A stretch of 64,000 nucleotides of DNA from NCBI GenBank assembly GCA_958450365.1, contig CAUEEP010000727.1:310001-374000 (forward strand), given 5' to 3'. Positions 1 through 9,026 of the stretch are shown piece after piece. Position numbers and translations under genes: made by a program. Source of the stretch: Mesorhabditis belari. Taxonomy: Eukaryota > Nematoda > Chromadorea > Rhabditida > Rhabditidae. The notes beneath the pieces are model-generated. The model worked only from the letters and a program-made list of their open reading frames with translations, searched no databases and was not told the origin of the DNA. The stretch's first letter is position 1, and every line of letters starts with the position of its first letter.

Positions 1-62
1 TACTTTAGATGTAATTCATTCCGGGACTTGTGTTTCACTTTTGTTATCAAGTTGCGTAAATA

Positions 63-72
63 AATGATTTAG
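63..72 (+). promoter_or_regulatory. Probable trans-splice acceptor of xpc
   Basis: The sequence AATGATTTAG ends one base before the ATG at 74. The same GATTTAG-N-ATG arrangement occurs at the next gene (5171). A 3' splice acceptor directly before a start codon, with no upstream coding exon visible, is typical of spliced-leader addition in nematodes. This is inferred; the window has only 62 bases upstream. Confidence 0.5.
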
Positions 73-73
73 T

Positions 74-3000
74 ATGGAAACAAGACGTCGCTCAGCACGG
101 TTGCAAGGAGCTCAACAAAAACTTTCGAAGGATGACGACTCTCCTAAAGGTTTCATATCATCTCACAACTAACATGTCTAAGTTAATTTAGAGAACCCGA
201 AGAAAGTGACGTCTGCAGTTGCAAAAAAAAGGAAATCTACACAAGTGACTGGGAAATCGATTTCCGAACCTCTCCAGGTTGGTGATAGTTATATTCTATT
301 TACCTATTTAAGTTTTTCAGACCATCAATAAGGTCGAAAATGAAGGTGCTTCGCCCCCCAAACGTCCAAGAAAAGTCCAAGAACCGTCGTCAAGTCAAGT
401 TGGTGTATTTTTAAAAACATCAACCGGTCATCATAGGCGGCACTAAAAGAACTGATAGAAATGAAACATTTCGCAAACACTTCTGACTCGGAGGTAAACT
501 TATCATTTTGGTTTTGTATTAGTTGATTTTTCAGGAAGAAATCCCCGAAGGGAAAAAGAATGTTAAACGTAATAAGGCGACAGGTGACGCGAAAAACACG
601 TACTTGTTTGTCTTTTGAAAGCATTTGAAAGTTATTTATAGCAATTCTCACGAGTCGAAATCTACAAAAAAGAGACTTGAGACAAGATCTGAGGTAAGGA
701 TGGGATGGCACATTTATATATTCGTAAATTAGGTACTTCAATCTCCACAAGCAAAACCTTCTACGGCAAGGCCGCGGAGGAGAACTGCACAAGTAACCAA
801 GAAATACATTGCGAAGTATATACCCATTGGAAACTTTCTTAATAAAAGTTTTTAGTGATGGTTCGGAAGAAAGTGATTTATCAAGCGTTGAAAGCGTAAG
901 CTGTAGCTCGTTTGAGGAAACATCAATTAAGCTCAAAAACAAAGTAAGAATGTTACGGATACATAAAAAAAGTTCTTTTAGGGAATGAAGCAAGTTTCAA
1001 CTAAACCGTCCAGTAGCTCTTCTGATAGCCTTCCTGACAGTAACATCAGTGATGAAGAAGTTGAGGCAAAGAGGAAGGGCAAAAACAAGAAAACGACGGT
1101 GTGGGTTTTTGAATCTTAAAATTAGATCCAATATTCAATTTTAGCAGAAGGCGTGCGGCACTTATTGATTACCGTGCAGAGGATGACGGTGATACAAAAG
1201 ATGATGATGGAGAAACAAAGAAGCAGCGTCCTGAAAGGTTTTATAGACGAAAATAGCAAAACAAATACCAATTATAATTAGGTGCTTCATGTCTAAGAGA
1301 TGGAAAGCCTGGCACACAGATCCAGAGCACAAACCTTCGGGAGACATTGCTGAAGAACCGGTATGGCTGCAGAAGTTTATCGAGAAGCTATGACTTTTTC
1401 TTTTCAGGCTGTTCGTAATGCGGGGGAAAACACCATTGTTGCTGGAGATAGAAACGATTCAAAGGAACAACCAAAATGGGTTACCGATTGTTTAAGGTAA
1501 ATTTTGTATTTTTCATCAAAACCATATAAGTTTAGCATTGCTGCTTCCTTGGCTAGACATCGCACTGAAGAGGTTACTTTGGATGAAACAGCTCATATAA
1601 TGTATATTTTGAAGATGAGAGAAAAAGTAAATTATTTAAACCAGGTCTCAATCATTATTAATTTAGGAACAAACTTTGGGCGAGATTGCTTCGGACATTC
1701 AAAGCAACAAAGGAGATTTTCTAAAGGTTTTACATAAATTAAATTAAGTTTTACATATTCCATTTAGAAAGGAACTATAGCGGATTATCACTCTTCAAGT
1801 GAAGACGAGTGGGAAGAAATGGAAGCTGTCGAAGAAAAGCCGGAGACATCCACAAACAAAAAGGTAATATTATTTTTTACATTTGAATATTGTTTTAGCT
1901 TGAAATCACCCTCGACAAGAAAAAGGTTGAAATCGATTGGTCAGTCAAATGGCTCCGTCAGGAGATTAACAAATGTGTCAGGGCCAAATATGAGAATGCC
2001 CACAAGGTAAAGAAGCTGAATTTGAAGTTTGCTAGTAAACATACCTATTTAGCTTCACATTCTTTTCTGGATTAGCTACTTGCATCGTTACGTAAAGCGA
2101 GCGCTTGATGAAAATCTTGCGACATCATTGGCACTTTCTCAAATACCATCTGGGTACTCTTAACAGAATAGTAAAGAACACCTTAGAATTTAGATACGCC
2201 AAACTTGTTGATAATTCTAAGCCGCCGATGGAGAGCCTCAAAAAGTTTGCCAAATGGATTCATTCTGCTTTCAAGGTACCTTTCTTTATATAAAATTTCA
2301 CAAAAGAATTTTAGCAGGATTCAAACTTCACGGCTTCCATGGAAGAGTGGGGTTGCCGCTTTCAAGAAACAGCAGATTCCGCTACTTCAATCAGAGAGAA
2401 ATCTTTTGCTAATGATATACAGCGAGCGATTGTGAGCGCTTTACTTTATATTTACGTAAATAATGTTTAGGCTTATCTTGTTTGTTTTCGAGCTCTAAAT
2501 TTATCAGTTCGTCTTGTTGCCAACTGTCAAGTATTAGCTCGCAAGAAGGAAGTGGACGAAAATGTGCCCAAGGTTTTGTATTAAATTTAATTTTATGCTT
2601 GCTACATCTTAGAAAGGCACAAAAATAAAAGGAAAGAACGCAAAAAGCAAAAGAGTATTGGCATCGCCGAAGGTCGACGACGAGCTTGCTTTAGACTCGA
2701 AGAGGAATTTTTGGATTGAATGGTGGTCTATCGAAGAAAAACGTTGGATTTGTACGTTTAATAGATGGTACAATACACTTTGTCCATTAAGGTATCGATC
2801 CGTTGACGGGTGAAGCCGACATTGCAAATGAGTTTGAGCCTAATTTGACATCACCGGCTGTTTATATTTTCGCTTGTGATCAGAGTATTTTTAGTTTGGA
2901 CATTTAATGAAAGGCCCTGTTATTTAGAAGGTTGTATGCGTGATGTTGGAGCACGTTATCTTTCGACGTTTGGTACACCAATCTATCGCCGACAACGTGC

Positions 3001-4306
3001 AGAACAGTCTTGGCTCAATAAAGTTTTCAATAGCAAGGCAAGTTTTTAATTTTTTGTTAACGATTGAAACGTCGTTGCCTTTATAGATTATTCTTGCGGA
3101 TAAATCTCAGGCGCAGTTAGAAAATATGTGTTTCCAAAATGATCTCGCTTCTCGACCATTGCCAAAAACAGTAGCAGATTACAAAGACCATCCATTGTAA
3201 GTTGTGATCTTAGTTTAAAACCAAAAAAGATGTTATAGGTACGTTCTTGAAAAGGATCTTCTGAAATTTCAAGGGATGTATCCTCCACCTTCAAAACAAA
3301 AGCCGATTGGTGAAATACGTGGCCAGAAAATTTATCCACGATCGACAGTCTATCACCTTCAAGGAGACTTAAATTGGGTCAAGATAGCAAGATCAGTAAA
3401 GGTTAGTTTCATGACTCTACATTTAATATAACACTTAATTTAAGGAAAATGAGAAACCATATAAAGTTGTCAAAGCTCGTCCAAATATGCGTGTGCCTGC
3501 AGAGAAGAGAGGCGAGCCAAAAGATCTACCACTTTATGGCTTTTGGCAGACTGAACCGTATCGAGTCCCAATTGTAACTAATGTAAGTCCTTTTGATTTA
3601 TTCTTTATTAACCGTATATTTAGGGTGTCATTCCACGAAATCAATACGGTAATATTTATGTATACCAGGACTCAATGGTACCTAAAGAATGTGTTCATTT
3701 GAAATTGCCAGGAATTGTGGGCTTGTGCAGGTATGTGCTCATTTGATTTCAAAAGTCGACTTGCATTTAGGCGTTTAAACAAGGAACATGTGGCTGCTGT
3801 TGTTGGTTGGGATTTTCATGTTTCTGCAAATCATCCTGTGTAAGTGACTATTGGTTAACTGAGCATAAAATCTTTTCAGGATCGAAGGAGCTGTTGTATT
3901 GGAAAGAGACGTTGAAGAATTAATTGCCGAATGGGAGGCGGCCGAAAATCGACGCAAGGAGCGAGAAAGAAAAGTTTGGGAGTGTTTTTGTAAAAGAAAT
4001 TTGAGTTTTAGCGTCGAGAGGGGAAAGTCTTATCCAATTGGCGTATCCTGATTAAAGGTAGGTTTTTCATTTAAAATTTCATTATTGCATAATTTTAGGC
4101 ATACTTCGACTGCATCATATGCGTTATATTTTTGGCGAAAAACCTCAAGTATTTTTTAAGATATAGCCGCTTTGATATAATTTTAGACTGTTGAGAAAGC
4201 TAAAGAAGGCGAAGAGGATCAACTGCCAGACGAGAAAGTTGAAGCCGAGGCTCAAGCTGCTTGGCCGGCTCCAAAATTCGCATTGGAACGAATGGAGAAG
4301 AAGTAA
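74..4306 (+). CDS. xpc-1: XPC/Rad4-family DNA damage recognition protein
   Basis: This is a multi-exon gene for the XPC (Rad4) subunit that recognises helix distortion in global-genome nucleotide-excision repair in the nucleus. Early exons (74-149, 192-277, 321 onward) encode a Lys/Arg/Ser-rich, low-complexity N-terminus. The region near 1760-2300 resembles the start of the Rad4 transglutaminase-like fold (EDEWEEMEAV, then ALDENLATSLALSQIPSGY). Near 2680-2830 the motif FWIEWWSIEEKRWICVD, followed later by RDVGARYL, marks the core of that fold. The beta-hairpin domains follow: DHPLYVLEKDLLKFQ, LPLYGFWQTEPYRVP (3526-3570), IPRNQYGNIYVY and VGWDFH (about 3800-3825). The C-terminal exon is basic/acidic and ends with TAA at 4304-4306. 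Introns are about 40-60 bases with TTTTAG/TTTCAG acceptors. The family assignment is firm. Some small N-terminal exon borders (about 400-1500) are uncertain. Confidence 0.93.
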
Positions 4307-4388
4307 ACTGTTGTTTCTGTTTGAATTTATTTCATTCCATTGTATTTGAAATTACCCCGGTTACCTTTTCAATTTCATGATATTTATT

Positions 4389-4843
4389 GGTTGGTGCATA
4401 AGTCTTTACAATTTTTTTTCCAAACGTCTTTTAAAATAGTGTGGCCACCAACAAAATTTCTATTTGAACTATTAAAAAGGTTAATTGTTTCTCTGTAAAA
4501 TGGCGTTTGGGAAATTCTTTGAAGTAGTTGTTTTTGTGGGTTTTCAAAGGCGAGCACCCAAAACTGCTTCGATGTCGAAGTCGCAATTTGGATACTTTCT
4601 TTAATACAAACCTATTTTGGTGCCAAAGTAAAAGATAGAGCTTATTTGATTACTCTGTAAAATTTGAAAACGATCCGTCCAGCCATTTTCTTTAAAACAG
4701 CAACTGAAAATTTTCCACAAAAGTGCGTTTTTACCGAGTTGAGGGAAGAAATGATAGCCCTTTTGAATAGTTTAGGACGCAACAAATTTGGTAAAGAATT
4801 CTTTTCTATGGAAAAGAATTATAAAGACTGATGCACCAACCTA
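4389..4843. mobile_element. mariner-type MITE in the xpc 3' region
   Basis: Terminal inverted repeats start GGTTGGTGCATAAGTCTTTA on the left and end with the complement of GGTTGGTGCATCAGTCTTTA on the right (ACCAACCTAA). The internal 400 bases have no open reading frame. The ends resemble the GGTTGGTGCAAAAGT termini known from Hsmar1-like mariners. The element lies between the xpc stop codon and the first AATAAA (5000-5005), so it is probably transcribed in the 3' UTR. Confidence 0.75.
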
Positions 4844-5160
4844 ATCTGTTAAGCACCATTTTAAAATCCCGTTTTGATCTCATGCACTTAGCTTTGCCTC
4901 AATTTAATCAATTTTTTATTGTTGACATATGCCTTACGACTCTACGTGTATTTGGATTTGGTATTTTGTTATTTGTTATTTGTTTTTCAAATGTTTTAAA
5001 ATAAATGCTTCTATTTTTTACGAATATTTATATTCTTGTCGTTATTAAGGTCGCTTTATTACTAGCAACTTTATATTATGCAAACGTCGTTTTTTAGCAC
5101 TAGTCGCATGGGGTTAAGTCGGGTCTTCTGCAGGTTTAATTGTGGTTTTGACTTCATCAG

Positions 5161-5171
5161 TAACGATTTAG
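5161..5171 (+). promoter_or_regulatory. Probable trans-splice acceptor of the ALKBH1 gene
   Basis: TAACGATTTAG is followed by one base and then the ATG at 5173, the same geometry as at xpc. Inferred spliced-leader site. Confidence 0.5.
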
Positions 5172-5172
5172 A

Positions 5173-6584
5173 ATGAAACGGTCAATGGAGGCCACCGGAA
5201 GTTCTTCGTCGAACCAAGAAAAGAGATTAAAGGAAGATCTGGTATTTCAACAATTGTAAAATCTAGTATCTTGCAGATTTAGAAGCAGGTTGGGTATAAT
5301 AGCGACGAAGAACAATCAGGGAAAACAGTTTTCAAACGGATGTTCAAGGTAATTCTCAATTAACGAGTTTTTAATAATTCTTTCAAGTTCTACAAAAAAC
5401 GCGCACCGCCACCGGATTTCAGCGATGTCATCGATCCTTCCATTGTAAATGAAGCCAGGGGAATACAAATTCAATCACTTGCTACGAACGAGGTATTCAA
5501 GCACAATTTGTGTTTATTATTTCCTTTTAGAAATTTCTATTTAACGAAACTCATCGAGACATGTTAGGTCTAAAAGATCCGTCCGATTGGAAAGTTACTA
5601 CGATCAAAGGGAGAGAAGGGCTCTACATCTTGCCAGGAATAGTTAGGTATTTGTGAAACTACGGTTTTAGCTTGTAAAAATGTTGGTAGCTAATTTGTAT
5701 CTGTAATTCAGGGAAGATGCGCATCTTAAATGGCTCGATCGAACCTTCAAATATGCCGAACCACCAAACGTGACGAATTTAACAGCACACGGAACAAGTC
5801 CAACCAGGTGGCTTTCATTTTTCTATCAGTTAAGCTAGATCTTAGAATTTCGGCAAAAAAATAAAGTCTTCGTTTTATAACATCTGATTTAGTGATGTTT
5901 TAAAAGCGGTTGGAAAGAATTTACGATGGACGACGTTAGGTTGGTATTTATTGTTTGACTTTGTAATCGATACATATCAGTATCAGAAATTTTCACGTTT
6001 AGGAGTCGATTATAATTGGGTGACGAAGGAGTATCCTTTTGAGAAGCGCCAGTTTCCAACGGAATTAAGTCGATTGGCTGAGGTGATCTCAACGGTCAAT
6101 GGTGATCAATGGTGATTTAGTTTGTATGTGCTATCGTTGGAGTGGGAGAATTGAAGGCAGATGCCGCTATTGTTAACTACTATCCTCCAAAGTCTACGTT
6201 ATCTCCACATCAAGATAGGCAAGTTAAGGTTAAACCTATCTCTATTGACATTATCACAGGTCGGAGCGAGATCTCACGAGAGCGCTTGTTTCGGTTTCTT
6301 TTGGTCAATCGGCTGTATATTTGACAGGAGGCAATTCGTTAGATGAGCCGGTCGACGCACTTTGGCTTCATTCGGGAGATGTTCTGGTGATGCATGCGGG
6401 TGAAAAGAACTGATCTTTATTTTTAATCGTTATTGTTTTAGATCAGAGACTAGTCTATCACGCCGTCCCGTGTATTGTTTCAACGCGCAAATTCACCGGT
6501 CCTGATGGTGCTTATTCAAAGGAACTTCTGGATTACGCGAGTACCAGCCGCGTCAATATAACGATTCGACAAGTAAATGAATAA
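5173..6584 (+). CDS. ALKBH1: AlkB homolog 1 (Fe(II)/2-oxoglutarate dioxygenase)
   Basis: This is a multi-exon gene for an ALKBH1-type nucleic-acid demethylase. The family oxidises methylated bases in RNA and DNA, using Fe(II) and 2-oxoglutarate, in nucleus and mitochondria. The N-terminal exons give VFKRMFKFYKKRAPP and VIDPS, which match the family's N-terminal segment. The next exons encode GLYILPGIV and NLRWTTLG joined to VDYNW (intron about 5939-6001). The catalytic part shows PHQDRSERD (His and Asp iron ligands), SFGQSAVYLTGG, HSGDVLVM, YHAVP (distal His) and RVNITIRQV (the two 2-oxoglutarate arginines, R-x5-R). The stop is at 6582-6584, and AATAAA overlaps it (6580-6585), with a second at about 6664. 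The intron that splits HQDR from SERD has a GC donor. Length and motif order fit the family. Confidence 0.92.
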
Positions 6585-6813
6585 AGTTTTTAAACTTGAT
6601 TTCATCGTGCAATTAATTCTTTAGTCTTTTTTTGTTATTTTGTGTTCTCTGTTACAATTTTTGCAATAAATGTTGAGTTTATCGATTGTACAATTGACTT
6701 ATCTTTGTCTAACACAAACATCGAATGTCTAAATCGAGTTGCGTGAAAAGTAGGGAAAGAGAAAGTCATTTAATTTTGTTAATTCAATGTTCGCCGTTTA
6801 GCAGTATCTATTT

Positions 6814-6824
6814 TTTTTCTATAG
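6814..6824 (+). promoter_or_regulatory. Splice acceptor before the 6827 start codon
   Basis: A run of T followed by CTATAG ends two bases before the ATG at 6827. It makes a good (probably trans-) splice acceptor. It argues that translation starts here rather than at the in-frame ATG at 6725, whose 34 extra residues are unlike the rest of the protein. Confidence 0.5.
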
Positions 6825-6826
6825 AG

Positions 6827-8821
6827 ATGAATCCTCAATCGAATGATTCAAACGGGGGATATTCGAATCAGCCATTTTCTCCACCTCCACCGATTCACCC
6901 AACACGGCGCTCGGTCACTGCGCAAAACGCTGAACAAGCGATCTTTCGTGATGGAAACGCGCAAAGCTGCACACCAATTCCAAGTCAAGGAAACATGCAA
7001 AATGTGACAATGGAGCAAAATCCCGGAGAAATGCGAAATATGATGATGAGGAATTATGTGATGCCTTATAGCTACGTGCAGATGGTACCTTCTGCCTACA
7101 TCATGCAAGCACCGGTATCTCAACGCCAGGGACAAGTTCAATACGTTCACAGTTCGATCCCACAACAACAATTTGCGCAACTGAGCCCAATCTCGCAGCA
7201 AGGCACTCCTTACATGTTGCAGGGTGTTCCATTCATACAAATGTCTGTACCACAACATCAAATGCAGCATTCAAGATCGGTTCCGAGTATGATGTCTTCT
7301 TACGCTCAATCCGGCCAACCGGTTCTTGCTTCATATCCGATTTCGCGACCAATGCCAATCGGACATCGACAAATGGGACAACCGGCTGTCATCGTTCCAT
7401 CGACTGCTCAACAAGTCCAATATGTGAATACTGGAATGTCGATAAGTCCTCAAACTAGTTCTTTCATCATCAACCAGGATCCACGAGCGACGATGCGAGT
7501 TGAAACATCTCGTGTGCAATATCCAGGAATGCGCCAATCTCCTGTGTTGCGGACAAATTCCAATCAGTCAACGCCAAGATCTTCGCTTCCAAAGTCGACG
7601 TCGATTGGGACACCGGCCCCCAAGCAGTATGCCTTGCCACCTGGGATTGATGATGGACGCGAGTATGCTATGTCACCTCAAATTGCGACACGAGCTCGAA
7701 TGGGAATGGGGAACGCTGTCGGGAAAACCCCACAGAGTCAGCCATTCACCAGACGAGCAAATGATTTACCTATGACCATGGGTCGTCCTTGTCCACGACA
7801 ACCTGCAATTGGTGAAAAACGATCCATCCAGCCAGCTCAAATTTCTCATTCGGCAGTGAAAGTTGCTAGGCCTGAAACGGTCGACAAATCGCCATTAGTT
7901 GAGCCGACTCTCAAAGCTGTTCAGTCTGCACCTCAAATGGATTGGTTTCACGATGCTCAACTTGCGACTCGTGACTCGGTGATTTTCGAAGAAAATGTGA
8001 ATGAGCAGCTACCAGAAGAACGCCCTAAGGAAAACGAGGTGTTGGGGAGAAATCCGTTTCATGCTGTAAAAAGCTTGATCAACAAGGATCTACAGGATGA
8101 ATTGTTAGGTGCCAAAGAATTGATGGAAAAAGAAGGTGAGAGCGAGGATGCTAAACAAATTGAAGGCCATTTCAAAAACATGGATAGTATTTGCGATTTG
8201 ATTGAGGCTAATGCGAAAACCTACCTCGAAGCTGCTCGTCAGGCAACACTATGCACGAGGTTTTCTGATTGGGAAGCGGATTCGAGTGAAACAAATGAAT
8301 TGATCACTGGCTATATTGAATCAAGCTTGAATTTGCAAAAAGTTTTGCACCGTACCAGGCGAAACGTTCTGGCATTGACATCGTCATGGAGGGCTGCAAA
8401 ACAAGCTGAAATAACAAAGGAGATGTCAAAAGATCGAAATAGCACAGAAAAAGAAAATGACAAGACGGGCGTTCAATTGACCTCAACTCCTGATGATTTA
8501 CCTGCAAAGAAAGAGATAAAAGAAGAGGTGACCATGCAGGATGTTGTCAAGCAAGAAGTTGACAACGAAGAGACAAAATTATCGATAAGGAAAGAGACAA
8601 AGAATGATGAGATCATGAAGGATATCGTGAAACAAGAGGCTCCAAACAAAGAATCCGAACCAAAAACACCAACAAGTGAGAAGAAAATTAAAAAACGAGA
8701 TGTTAATGAGATTTCGGAGGAGAAATCGAAAGAAAAAGCTGAAATCGAGGAAGGATCTCCGACCGCGACAGCATCCCCGGCGCCAAGACGCAGCACTCGA
8801 ACACGAAAAGTTACGAAATAA
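6827..8821 (+). CDS. Q/P/M-rich protein with helical core and charged tail
   Basis: A single exon of 664 codons. About the first 400 residues are low complexity, rich in Gln, Pro, Met and Ser (for example SSIPQQQFAQLSPISQQG). A well-formed helical segment follows at about 410-530 (SLINKDLQDELLGAKELMEK, then SICDLIEANAKTYLEAARQA). The C-terminal 130 residues are a Lys/Glu-rich, probably disordered tail ending RRSTRTRKVTK. The Q-rich head plus short helical core is the build of several Mediator subunits. The core has a vague similarity to the C-terminal part of MED29, but this is not strong enough to name it. It lies 243 bases after the ALKBH1 stop on the same strand, with a polyadenylation signal (about 6664) and an acceptor between, so an operon is possible. 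An AATAAA follows the stop at 8863-8868. A nuclear regulatory role is inference. Confidence 0.85.
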   Translation: MNPQSNDSNGGYSNQPFSPPPPIHPTRRSVTAQNAEQAIFRDGNAQSCTPIPSQGNMQNVTMEQNPGEMRNMMMRNYVMPYSYVQMVPSAYIMQAPVSQRQGQVQYVHSSIPQQQFAQLSPISQQGTPYMLQGVPFIQMSVPQHQMQHSRSVPSMMSSYAQSGQPVLASYPISRPMPIGHRQMGQPAVIVPSTAQQVQYVNTGMSISPQTSSFIINQDPRATMRVETSRVQYPGMRQSPVLRTNSNQSTPRSSLPKSTSIGTPAPKQYALPPGIDDGREYAMSPQIATRARMGMGNAVGKTPQSQPFTRRANDLPMTMGRPCPRQPAIGEKRSIQPAQISHSAVKVARPETVDKSPLVEPTLKAVQSAPQMDWFHDAQLATRDSVIFEENVNEQLPEERPKENEVLGRNPFHAVKSLINKDLQDELLGAKELMEKEGESEDAKQIEGHFKNMDSICDLIEANAKTYLEAARQATLCTRFSDWEADSSETNELITGYIESSLNLQKVLHRTRRNVLALTSSWRAAKQAEITKEMSKDRNSTEKENDKTGVQLTSTPDDLPAKKEIKEEVTMQDVVKQEVDNEETKLSIRKETKNDEIMKDIVKQEAPNKESEPKTPTSEKKIKKRDVNEISEEKSKEKAEIEEGSPTATASPAPRRSTRTRKVTK

Positions 8822-9026
8822 AATGTTTGTTTTGCTTGAATTGTTTTGTTTTTATTATTCTTAATAAATAGATTAATTCGAAATGAGCATCAATATAGGT
8901 TAAACCGGGATTGTGATTTTTGGAGGACTCAAAAACGTTTCCGCTTTTTGAGATGAAGAGATCGATTGAAGGGAAAAGTCGAAAAGATCGTTCTGAAAAT
9001 TTCTAATTTAAAAACTATATGCGATG

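Noticed and set aside
325..993. Long open frame on the - strand over the xpc N-terminal exons
   Set aside because: It is antisense to phase-consistent exons and introns of xpc, has no family resemblance, and crosses several splice sites.
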